Below, in pieces: positions 8,295 to 16,495 of a DNA stretch of 64,000 nucleotides. The stretch comes from G020348385 sp964538085. GTDB lineage: Bacteria > Acidobacteriota > Aminicenantia > Aminicenantales > Aminicenantaceae. The translations under genes and the position numbers were made by a program. The stretch is from the NCBI GenBank assembly GCA_964538085.1, contig CAZIDF010000011.1:1-64000 (forward strand), given 5' to 3'. Positions within the stretch are counted from its first letter, which is position 1. Every line of letters starts with the position of its first letter. The notes below the pieces were generated by a model. That model ran no database searches and was not told where the DNA came from. It worked only from the letters and a program-made list of their open reading frames with translations.

Positions 8295-8991
8295 ATATAA
8301 GGAAAAAATCGTTCTCCACCTTTATGGGGAACTGGGAGAAAACGACGCCAAAGACCTGATGGCACACATCGAAGGGTGTGCCGATTGCGCTGAAGAATTC
8401 GCATACACCCAAAAGGTCTTCCAGGTCCTGGATGAGACAAAAACCGGGGATGTTCCCGAAGCGAATTGGGAAAAATGCTGGAACACGATCGATAGCGGGA
8501 TTCAGGTCAAAGAGCGCAAGAAAAAGAGCTTTTTCCTGGCGCCTCCCAGATGGGCGTACGCTGCAGCTGCCCTGCTCGTTGTGTTTACCGTAGGATTTTT
8601 TCTCGGGCGGATTGCCCTTTTTCAACCCGCTAAAAAAAGCCCGGGTCTCCTCGAAGGCAGCCAGAGCGCTATGTATCCATCCATACAGGAGCATTTCGAG
8701 AGCTTGAAGCCCGTGCTCGTCGAATACGCCAATTACACCGCATCCCCAGGAAATGGAACGATCGCGATCGATAAAAATATCATCCGCAGCTTGATCATCC
8801 AGAATATCCTTCTCAAACGGATGATCGCGGACGAGGATCCCTCCATAAAAGATATCCTCGAAGATGTGGATCTCGTCCTCCGGGAAATCGCCAACCAAGA
8901 TGGGGACGATGCCCACACGCTTTCGATGATCAGGGAGCTTATCCAAGAAAGAGGAATCCTGTACGAAATAGAAGTTTCAAAGACAATATAA
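8275..8991 (+). CDS. Anti-sigma factor, ZAS type, single-pass membrane protein
   Basis: A 238-residue protein with a cytoplasmic zinc-finger domain (MAHIEGCADC near residue 30, the H-x3-C-x2-C motif). A membrane helix lies at about residues 88-112. A 120-residue outer domain, rich in charged residues, has no family I recognise. The gene overlaps the sigma gene by 20 nt, so the two are coupled. The outer domain is the likely signal receiver, perhaps contacting the exported HEAT-repeat proteins encoded just downstream (inference). Confidence 0.82.
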   Translation: MACKKYRYKEKIVLHLYGELGENDAKDLMAHIEGCADCAEEFAYTQKVFQVLDETKTGDVPEANWEKCWNTIDSGIQVKERKKKSFFLAPPRWAYAAAALLVVFTVGFFLGRIALFQPAKKSPGLLEGSQSAMYPSIQEHFESLKPVLVEYANYTASPGNGTIAIDKNIIRSLIIQNILLKRMIADEDPSIKDILEDVDLVLREIANQDGDDAHTLSMIRELIQERGILYEIEVSKTI

Positions 8992-9002
8992 GGAGGCATA
9001 TC

Positions 9003-10838
9003 ATGAAATACGCAAAATTCATTTCCATCCTATTGGTTTTATGCTTGGCCTTCGCGGGCACGGTTTTCGCCCAAGAAGCCAAAGAGCAAGAATACCAGAA
9101 AAAAGCCTATGAACAGTCCAAACAAGCTTACGAATTGGCCAAACAGTACGTGAATAAAAAGAGTTGGGAAAAGGCTGTAGAAGCTTTCCAAAAGGCCATC
9201 GAACTGTATAGCAAAAGCGATTACCTGGATGATTCCCTGTACTACCTGGGATACAGCCAGAACATGTTGAGCAATCAGATGAAAAATCTCGAGCTGCAGA
9301 TCGAGGCAAAAGAGAAAGCGATCGAAAACTTGAATCGGCTGATCACACAGTACAGGGAAAGCCCCTGGGCTGATGACGCCAAAGTCCTTAGATTGGAGAT
9401 AGCGGAAGAACTGGTTAAAAAAGGAATGCCGGATTTTCGCGTCTACATCAACGGAACTTTTAAATCACTGGAAAGTTTAAAGGCCCTGGAATCTCTGAAA
9501 GCCCTGGAATCTATCAAAGGTCTCGAAGGTCTGGAAAGCTTGGAAGATCTCAAGACATTGAAAATAGACGAGATCGAAGGATTGGGGGATTCGGACAGGC
9601 TCAAATTGGAGGAAGCCCTCAGCGGGCTTAAAGAACTGGAAGGACTGGGAGGATTGATCGCCTTGGAGAGCCTGAAGGGACAGCCGATGTTGGGAATTCT
9701 TGGTGGAATAGAAGGCGGCATCGAAGGCGGCATAATCGGAGGATTGCAACTCGGTATCGAGAATGAGGAAGTCGATCCTGAAGTCGAGCTAAAACTGGTT
9801 GCCCTCGACGCGTTGATGAACATGGAAGAAGAGAAGGCTTACCCGATATTGGAAAAAATCGTGACCGAGAACGAGAATGCCACGCTCAGAAAACGGGGGT
9901 TATTCATCCTGGCCCAGTCAAAAAATCCAAAAGTCTTTCCGCTTATGGTGAAGATCGCTAAAAGCGATCCGGACGACCGAGTGCGACAACAAGCCATCAT
10001 GTTATTGGGCCAAAAAAGAAATCCGGAAAACCTCGATGCGCTGATCGATATTTATAAAACGGTGAAAGGCCCCAAAGAAAAAGAAGTCTTGATCCACTCG
10101 ATTTCAAGGTACAAAGAAAAGAAGGCCCTGGACAAGATCATCTCTATCGCCAAAAATGATGCCGATGCCCGCGCACGGGAACAGGCCATCATGGTGATCG
10201 GACAGAATAAGGATAAAGCGACTACAGATCTTCTGATCGAGCTTTATGACCAAACCCAAGATCGCGAATTGAAAGATCAGCTCATCTATGTGATATCTCA
10301 GAACAGAGACGATGATAAGGCCTTCGGGAAATTGCTGGGAATAGCCAAAAGCGATCCGGATGACAGGACCAGAAAAAACGCAATCATCTGGCTCGGGCAG
10401 ATGCGGAAAGACAATGCCGGTCTTCAAGCACTGATCGACATGTACGACTCCGAGAAAGATGACCAGATCAAGGACCAGCTCATCATGGCTTTTGGGCAAA
10501 GCAAGAGCAAAAATGCAAAGGACAAACTTTTCGACATCGCTAGAAATGACATTAGCGCTAAAGCCAGATCACAGGCTATCTTCTGGTTGGGGAAAGAAAA
10601 AAGCGAGGAAATGCTGGACCACCTTTTCACGCTTTATGACCAGTCCACAGAGAAATCGGTCAGAGAACAGATTCTATACTCCATCAGCCAGCATAAGAGC
10701 AAAAAGGCTGTGAGAGGGATGATCGACATGGCCAGAAAAGAACAGGATCCAGAGCTGAAAAAGTGGCTCATCTACTGGTTGGGAAAAACCAAAGACGAAG
10801 AAGCGATGAAATTCATAAGAGAGATAATCGAGAAATGA
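9003..10838 (+). CDS. Exported HEAT-repeat protein with Leu/Glu-rich and Gly-rich linker
   Basis: A 611-residue protein with a clear signal peptide (cleavage near residue 23, after VFA). Residues 25-140 look like TPR helices. Residues 153-226 are a low-complexity run of repeated LESLKALE and GLEGLESLE units, and 231-251 are Gly/Ile-rich (GGIEGGIEGG). Residues 262-611 are a HEAT array with about 31-residue repeats and a recurring AIxWLGQ core. Likely a periplasmic scaffold that binds partner proteins. An AAGGAGG ribosome-binding site precedes the ATG. Third gene of the sigma operon, followed by a related protein with ATGA overlap. Confidence 0.85.
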   Translation: MKYAKFISILLVLCLAFAGTVFAQEAKEQEYQKKAYEQSKQAYELAKQYVNKKSWEKAVEAFQKAIELYSKSDYLDDSLYYLGYSQNMLSNQMKNLELQIEAKEKAIENLNRLITQYRESPWADDAKVLRLEIAEELVKKGMPDFRVYINGTFKSLESLKALESLKALESIKGLEGLESLEDLKTLKIDEIEGLGDSDRLKLEEALSGLKELEGLGGLIALESLKGQPMLGILGGIEGGIEGGIIGGLQLGIENEEVDPEVELKLVALDALMNMEEEKAYPILEKIVTENENATLRKRGLFILAQSKNPKVFPLMVKIAKSDPDDRVRQQAIMLLGQKRNPENLDALIDIYKTVKGPKEKEVLIHSISRYKEKKALDKIISIAKNDADARAREQAIMVIGQNKDKATTDLLIELYDQTQDRELKDQLIYVISQNRDDDKAFGKLLGIAKSDPDDRTRKNAIIWLGQMRKDNAGLQALIDMYDSEKDDQIKDQLIMAFGQSKSKNAKDKLFDIARNDISAKARSQAIFWLGKEKSEEMLDHLFTLYDQSTEKSVREQILYSISQHKSKKAVRGMIDMARKEQDPELKKWLIYWLGKTKDEEAMKFIREIIEK

Positions 10839-11950
10839 ATAAAAAACTCATCATCAGCATTACGATTACAGCACTGGCATTGATCCTGAGTGGGACTCCT
10901 TCCGCGGCAAATGACGCAGATGTGGTCTTGACGGGAAAAGTGCATTATCTGGACAAGGAAGACTTGAGCCTCAATAAAAAGATGGACATGGCCGCACAGG
11001 AATTCAAAAAAACAGGAACGGGCGATGCCTATTTCACGGGATACGCCTTTCTAAGCCGGCATGAAATCCACCAGGGAAGTCATGACGATGTATCAGCACC
11101 ATACGTCATATCCGTCGACGAAGGCAAAATCAGGCGGAGAAGAGCCTACAGTACAAAAACCGGCGAATCCTCCTCGACCGAGGGAGGAAAGGAAATCGTG
11201 GGCCTTTTGATGCTGCACGCTGTTTCAAGTGGAAAAACACACATGGCGGATGTGGAGTTGATCGACCTTGACAACACATATGATTTTGACGACATTCCCC
11301 TGTACTGGTTCGGGAAAGCGGAAAATGATGAAAGTTTTCGCTACTTGTCGGATACATTCAAATCGGGAGAGGATAAACTTCGCAAAGACCTGCTGTTTGT
11401 CATCAGCACTCATGTCCATCCGAAAGTTTATGACTTCCTGTACACGACTGCTCTGGGAGATTACGAACTGAAGGTCCGGGAAAATGCAATTTTTTGGTTA
11501 GGAAATCTCAAGGACGACAGAAGTCTCAAAGGCCTCAAAGAAATTTTTCAAAAAGTAGATGAAACAAAACTCAGAAAGCAGGTCGTATTTGCTTTCCAGC
11601 TGAGCGACAAAAAAGAAGCTGTTGACGAACTGGTGCGGATAGCCAAGAATCAGGATGACCCGCAGATCCGGAAGGAAGCCATTTTTTGGCTGGGGCAAAA
11701 AGCATCTGAGGAGAGCGTCAAGCTACTCAAAGATGTGGTGAATGACTCGGATGAGGACACCAAAGTCAAGGAATCGGCTGTTTTTGCCATCAGTCAACTG
11801 CCCACTGAAACGTCTGTACCGATGCTGATCGACATCGCGAGGAAAAACAAGAATCCCCAGGTGAGAAAACAGGCCATTTTCTGGCTGGGGCAAAAAGACG
11901 ACGATGCCGCGTTGAAGTTTTTCGAAGAGATTTTGCTGAAAAAGAAATAG
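10835..11950 (+). CDS. Exported HEAT-repeat protein
   Basis: A 371-residue protein starting at ATG 10835, which overlaps the previous stop (ATGA). It has a signal peptide (residues 1-24, cleavage after PSAA). Residues 25-165 have no recognised family. Residues 170-371 are HEAT repeats with the same AIFWLGQ core as the preceding gene, so the arrays are probably related by duplication. Last gene of the sigma/anti-sigma operon; its stop directly abuts the convergent dgt stop. Confidence 0.83.
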   Translation: MNKKLIISITITALALILSGTPSAANDADVVLTGKVHYLDKEDLSLNKKMDMAAQEFKKTGTGDAYFTGYAFLSRHEIHQGSHDDVSAPYVISVDEGKIRRRRAYSTKTGESSSTEGGKEIVGLLMLHAVSSGKTHMADVELIDLDNTYDFDDIPLYWFGKAENDESFRYLSDTFKSGEDKLRKDLLFVISTHVHPKVYDFLYTTALGDYELKVRENAIFWLGNLKDDRSLKGLKEIFQKVDETKLRKQVVFAFQLSDKKEAVDELVRIAKNQDDPQIRKEAIFWLGQKASEESVKLLKDVVNDSDEDTKVKESAVFAISQLPTETSVPMLIDIARKNKNPQVRKQAIFWLGQKDDDAALKFFEEILLKKK

Positions 11951-12988
11951 TTAAAGGATGGTCCAGGAAAGGGGCATGAAGAAGCGCTCGTACAAGCGCA
12001 ACGCATACCTGTCGGTCATCCCGGCGATAAAATCCCCCACCCTTTTTTCAAGGGAATCTTCAACAGGATAGGGTTTGATATACTCTCCGGGATCTTTCAA
12101 AAAATGATTATACAGGTCGGTTAATATTTTCTCCGTCTTTTCCAACTCCCCCCGGGAGTGGGGGTTGTAATAAACTCGATCATACAAAAAATCGCGCAGC
12201 TCTGTCACAGCCTCCATGATCTTGGAGCTCATGATGATTCTGCCCAATTCTAAGGCAAGACTGGCATTGATCACATCACCGACCATGGTATCTATCCGGG
12301 AAGCATGGTATTTTCCCAGGATTTTGAAAAGCCGGGAGGGGATGTCCTCCTTTTCGATCACTCCGGCACGCAGGGCATCGTCCACATCATGGTTCACGTA
12401 AGCGATCACATCAGAAATACGGACAATCTGCCCTTCCAGTGTTTGAGGCATGGCTTGAGCGTCGTTATTCAAGATCTCTCCCATGCCCTTGGAGTGACGC
12501 GATATACCGTCCTTGACCTCGAAGGTCAGGTTCAAACCCTTGCCCTCGTACTCCAATTTTTCCACAACCCGAAGACTCTGATTGTAATGGCTGAATCCTC
12601 CTTCGAGAAGTTCGTCAAGAGCTTTTTCGCCTGCATGCCCGAATGGAGTGTGCCCGAGGTCATGCCCCAGGGCGATGGCTTCAGTCAGGTCCTCATTGAG
12701 CCGCAACGCTTTCGCAATGGTGCGGGCAATTTGAGAAACCTCCAGCGTGTGGGTCAACCGCGTTCGGTAGTGGTCGCCATAAGGCGAAAGAAACACCTGG
12801 GTTTTGTGCTTAAGCCGCCGGAAGGACTTGCAGTGAATGACCCTGTCCCGGTCGCGCTGGAAGGCAGTCCGGAAAGGGTGGGGCTTTTCAGGACGTGTCC
12901 TCCCTCTTGTATCTGTGCTTAAACAGGCTTTTTCCGAGAGCGTGTCCTTCTCAACCCTTTCCAGTTTTTCTCTTATCGTTTCCAACAC
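11951..12988 (-). CDS. dgt: Deoxyguanosinetriphosphate triphosphohydrolase-like protein
   Basis: A 345-residue HD-domain enzyme of the dGTPase family, hydrolysing dNTPs to nucleoside and triphosphate. HD motifs are HTLEVSQIARTIAK and GHDLGHTPFGHAGE (about residues 85-125); the N-terminal RTAFQRDRDRVIHCKSFRRL is typical. It starts with GTG 12988 behind an AAGGTGA ribosome-binding site. Downstream of the ior/synthetase/DUF2284 genes on the same strand with an 18-nt gap; a functional link is not evident. Confidence 0.9.
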   Translation of the reverse strand: MLETIREKLERVEKDTLSEKACLSTDTRGRTRPEKPHPFRTAFQRDRDRVIHCKSFRRLKHKTQVFLSPYGDHYRTRLTHTLEVSQIARTIAKALRLNEDLTEAIALGHDLGHTPFGHAGEKALDELLEGGFSHYNQSLRVVEKLEYEGKGLNLTFEVKDGISRHSKGMGEILNNDAQAMPQTLEGQIVRISDVIAYVNHDVDDALRAGVIEKEDIPSRLFKILGKYHASRIDTMVGDVINASLALELGRIIMSSKIMEAVTELRDFLYDRVYYNPHSRGELEKTEKILTDLYNHFLKDPGEYIKPYPVEDSLEKRVGDFIAGMTDRYALRLYERFFMPLSWTIL

Positions 12989-13005
12989 ATCACCTTTAGG
13001 TCATC

Positions 13006-13545
13006 TTATTCTACCAGCAGAAAGGCATACCGGTTCATTTTCTGAGAATAATCGGATAAAACCTGTATCGGGAAACCTATCTTTCGCGCGGTTGAATATA
13101 CGTCTATCCCAAGCGCCTCTGGAGTCGGGCGGGACATCTTGGGCTCCACACAGTCTTCCTTTTTTTCCTGGCATGTTTTGCAGATGTTGCAACTATCCAT
13201 AAAAAGAAGAAAGGCCTTTTGGAATCCCGAACAGAAAATCTCCTTTTCCAGCTCCAATAGCTTGATGTTGATCTTCCGTGTCCAGGCGAACCGATCCTCC
13301 GGTTTTTCCATCGCTTTTTCAAAATGGATAATAACAGCCCGTCCGTACTCTTTAAAAAAGCGCTCACTCTCCTCGATAGTGGGAACATTCGGCGGGCAGG
13401 TGGCTGTTTTTCCGTATTCGTTGCATCCGTACAAACACTTCATCCTCACCCATTGGGAAACGATAATCTCTTCCGGATTAATCCATTTGTAATCTTTATA
13501 ACCCTGTTTTTGCAAGATCGCATCCACTTTCTCTTCTGTGTTCAT
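13006..13545 (-). CDS. DUF2284 metal-binding protein
   Basis: A 179-residue Cys-rich protein with the DUF2284 pattern: CLYGCNEYGKTATCPPNVP near residue 38 and CNICKTCQEKKEDCVEP near residue 120. The spacing suggests one or two Fe-S or zinc sites. Function is unknown, but the family is frequent in anaerobes and often sits near corrinoid or Fe-S enzymes. It abuts the stop of the upstream synthetase gene (shared ribosome-binding context GGAGATG), so it is probably co-translated. Confidence 0.78.
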   Translation of the reverse strand: MNTEEKVDAILQKQGYKDYKWINPEEIIVSQWVRMKCLYGCNEYGKTATCPPNVPTIEESERFFKEYGRAVIIHFEKAMEKPEDRFAWTRKINIKLLELEKEIFCSGFQKAFLLFMDSCNICKTCQEKKEDCVEPKMSRPTPEALGIDVYSTARKIGFPIQVLSDYSQKMNRYAFLLVE

Positions 13546-15906
13546 TCATTCATCTCCGTATTGCTTCCGGATCTTGAGCCGGTTATTGATGTATTTCCTC
13601 AAAAACTTCACAGCGATATCCGACCGTTTGAATGTAGGAACTCCCGCCTGCTCCAGGCAATCCACCATCGGATTAAAAATATCCCCTGCATCGAGATTGA
13701 CCACAAAAGGTTTGTCTGTTTTGTGAAAAATGTCGATCAACCTCATGGCGATGCTTTGAGGGTGATACACATTTTCCCTGTGAAACCGGCCGGGCACGAG
13801 CGTCTGCATAGAGGGTGTCATCGGAACCGGAGAGACGATCGCACAATCCACATTTTCATCATCCAGCATGGCTTTCACACAATCGGCAAAAACAGCATCA
13901 TCTGCCACAGGGGTAGTGTCCAGCGGATTTTTGACATCCTGGAGACGATGGATACCCAGCTTCTCCATCAGGACAGCGACCTTGATCTTTGTCTTCTCGG
14001 AAAGTTCAGCCAGCACGAACTCCTGGTCATTCTTCAGGTTATCGGCCATGGTCACACACTCGAATCCGGCATTGCTTATCAGCGCGATCCTGTTCCCTCG
14101 AATGACCTTTTCGGCCAGAAAGGCGAGATTTTTGACATAGTTTTCGAAGTCGAAAATGCTGTCGGCAACGATCACGCCTGCCTCTTCACAGATCGCTTTG
14201 GCCACGTTGTAGTCCCCTGCCACAGAAGCGGTGTGGCTGGCCGTGGCCTGGCGCCCTTCCGGAGTCCTCCCGGCCTTGTACAGCACGACGATCTTGCCTT
14301 CCTGTCTGACGATCTGGCAGGCCGCCTCTGCAAAAGCCAGGCCATCAGCAGGAAGGAATCCTTCGACATAAACGCCGAAAACCTTGGCTTCTTCATCATT
14401 CTTGAAATAGTTGAGATAGTCCGACACTGTCAGGTCGATCTGGTTGCCGATGGACACCGCATACAGCGGCTCGATGTTGGGGAGTTTGCTCATCCGGGAA
14501 ATCATGAAAGCCCCGCTTTGGCTGAGATAAACAAGGTTCGTTTTCCGGCCGGATATCCGGGGTAGCTTGTAATCCGGAACAAAGGTGGTGTCGTATTTTC
14601 CCGGATTGGAATATATTCCCAAGCAGTTCCCTCCATTGACAACCGGTGTGAGTTTTTCCTGTTCGACACCTTCGCGCAGCAGTTCCTTGATCTTATCCTC
14701 CAGAGCCTGCGTGCCCTTTTTCTCGCCCAAGCCACCGGCGATGATGATCGCTGACCGCGCCTTTCCGTGCTCCACCAGTTCCTTGATCACATCATAATTC
14801 TGATCGGCAGCCACCGTGATCACAAAAAGATCCATGGTCTTCGGGAGATCTTGAATTTTGGGGACACATACACAGCCCTCGATCTCATCCACTCCGGGCT
14901 TGATCACAAAGACATTCCAATTGGGAAATCCTTGCTTGAGGATGTTGTTCAGGATGATGTGGCCGACATTCATTTTTTCCGACACCCCGATGATCCCGAT
15001 GGTGCGGGGCTTTACCAGATACTCTATATTTTCAAAGCGCTTGGTCCGGGATTCCACATGATTTCTGGAAAAGCGGCACATCCCATCCAGAGCGATCAAT
15101 TTTTTATTCTGCGCCACAAAAGGATTGACTTCCGCTTCTTCGATGACATAAGGATGATCGAACCTGTAGGGCGAAAAATATGCGCCCAGCTGAAGAAATC
15201 GAAAATAGCTCTCGACCAACTCGTCCTGGGTGACCAGAGCTTCCCTTCCCCTGACTTTACCCACCAGTTTGTCGAATATGGCAAGTGGCTCGAGAATACG
15301 GGGGATGTCCTTCTTGTATAGGATATGTGGGGAACCGATTGAAACAGCCTTTCCCTCCTTGATTCTCTCGCTCAGGTATTCGATCTCCACTCCTCCCACT
15401 CCGATCGTGGCGATCGGCCCGAACTCACGGGAGTTACGGAGCCCCATCAAAAGTTCGGTACCGAATCCCGTTTTATCGTATTCGACCATTTCACAGACCA
15501 AAAATCCTCTTATCTCTTGTTCTATTTGTTTGAGAGTCCATCTTTTCGCTTTTTTGGCATCAGGGAATTTTTTTGTCCATTCCTGGAATCTTTTGGGGAT
15601 GGTCTCCAGCATAGTCTTGCAGGATCTGTTTATTTTTGCGGCACTCCTTTCCACAAAATGTATCCCCCCGACATCTGTCTTGTGTACGATGAACGGATTG
15701 ACGACTTTGATGACCAGGGAGGAACTCCTGAACTTGGCCAGTTCTTCCTGTTCGATCCTCTGCTCTTTTTTCACGAAAAGACATTTGGGAGTTTTGATCC
15801 CGACTTGCTTGAGTATTTGGTAAACCTCGTGCTCGAGGAGAAAATTGCGCCCCTCATTCTCTGCTGCCCGGAAAACTTCGTTGATCTTATCGAAATGAAT
15901 CTTCAT
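13546..15906 (-). CDS. ADP-forming acyl-CoA synthetase, ATP-grasp domain first
   Basis: NDP-forming acyl-CoA synthetase (acetyl-/aryl-acetyl-CoA + ADP + Pi to acid + ATP + CoA). The order is unusual: ATP-grasp domain at residues 1-240, CoA-binding Rossmann domain at about 300-430 (TIGIIGVSEKMNVGH), then the ligase-CoA domain with YLSQSGAFMISRMSK and the phospho-histidine segment QATASHTASVAGD. The start at 15906 (786 aa) has a GAGGAA ribosome-binding site; a start at 15945 would run into iorB. Next to iorAB it probably conserves energy from aryl-acetyl-CoA. Confidence 0.87.
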   Translation of the reverse strand: MKIHFDKINEVFRAAENEGRNFLLEHEVYQILKQVGIKTPKCLFVKKEQRIEQEELAKFRSSSLVIKVVNPFIVHKTDVGGIHFVERSAAKINRSCKTMLETIPKRFQEWTKKFPDAKKAKRWTLKQIEQEIRGFLVCEMVEYDKTGFGTELLMGLRNSREFGPIATIGVGGVEIEYLSERIKEGKAVSIGSPHILYKKDIPRILEPLAIFDKLVGKVRGREALVTQDELVESYFRFLQLGAYFSPYRFDHPYVIEEAEVNPFVAQNKKLIALDGMCRFSRNHVESRTKRFENIEYLVKPRTIGIIGVSEKMNVGHIILNNILKQGFPNWNVFVIKPGVDEIEGCVCVPKIQDLPKTMDLFVITVAADQNYDVIKELVEHGKARSAIIIAGGLGEKKGTQALEDKIKELLREGVEQEKLTPVVNGGNCLGIYSNPGKYDTTFVPDYKLPRISGRKTNLVYLSQSGAFMISRMSKLPNIEPLYAVSIGNQIDLTVSDYLNYFKNDEEAKVFGVYVEGFLPADGLAFAEAACQIVRQEGKIVVLYKAGRTPEGRQATASHTASVAGDYNVAKAICEEAGVIVADSIFDFENYVKNLAFLAEKVIRGNRIALISNAGFECVTMADNLKNDQEFVLAELSEKTKIKVAVLMEKLGIHRLQDVKNPLDTTPVADDAVFADCVKAMLDDENVDCAIVSPVPMTPSMQTLVPGRFHRENVYHPQSIAMRLIDIFHKTDKPFVVNLDAGDIFNPMVDCLEQAGVPTFKRSDIAVKFLRKYINNRLKIRKQYGDE

Positions 15907-15916
15907 CGTCGATTCC

Positions 15917-16495
15917 TCAATTCTTGATGGCAGCAGATTTGCCAAGATCGAAGGCCCTCAAGTTCATATCGACCATCTTTTCCCCGCGCGTCTCAAAAAG
16001 CACGCGAATAAAATGCTTGAGATTGACCTCCTCGAGGATCAGATGGGGAGAAGCCGCTCCCAGCATAACCATATTTTGAGATTTTGGCGAACCGGCCTCC
16101 TTGGCCAGTTTTTCCGAGTCCACGATAACTCTGTTCGTTACAGTCTCGATCGCGCTTAATACATCATCGATATCCGGATAATCAGGGATATTGACAAATG
16201 GAGAACGGCTGGTCACGACAATTCCCTCCGGCGTGAGGTAGTCCAAATAACGCAAACTCTCCATAGGCTCCACACTTAAAATCATGTCGGCCACCCCCTT
16301 GGGAATTAGATCGCTGTAGACGGGCTGGTCGGAGATCCGAAGGTGAGACTGCACGGCCCCGCCCCGTTGAGCCATCCCATGGACCTCGGCCTGCTTAAAA
16401 TCCAGCCCCTGTTTCAAGGCCGCATTATCGATAACGAAGGCTATGGAAAGGATCCCCTGTCCTCCGACTCCTGCCAATATGATATCTTGTTTCAT
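15917..16495 (-). CDS. iorB: Indolepyruvate ferredoxin oxidoreductase, beta subunit
   Basis: The gamma-domain subunit of 2-oxoacid:ferredoxin oxidoreductases, 192 aa from ATG 16495. It shows GVGGQGILSIAFVI (about residue 10) and EVHGMAQRGGAVQSHLRI, both conserved in IorB. The start overlaps the iorA stop (ATGA), giving balanced expression. With IorA it oxidatively decarboxylates aryl pyruvates (from Trp, Phe, Tyr) to aryl-acetyl-CoA, reducing ferredoxin. Confidence 0.92.
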   Translation of the reverse strand: MKQDIILAGVGGQGILSIAFVIDNAALKQGLDFKQAEVHGMAQRGGAVQSHLRISDQPVYSDLIPKGVADMILSVEPMESLRYLDYLTPEGIVVTSRSPFVNIPDYPDIDDVLSAIETVTNRVIVDSEKLAKEAGSPKSQNMVMLGAASPHLILEEVNLKHFIRVLFETRGEKMVDMNLRAFDLGKSAAIKN

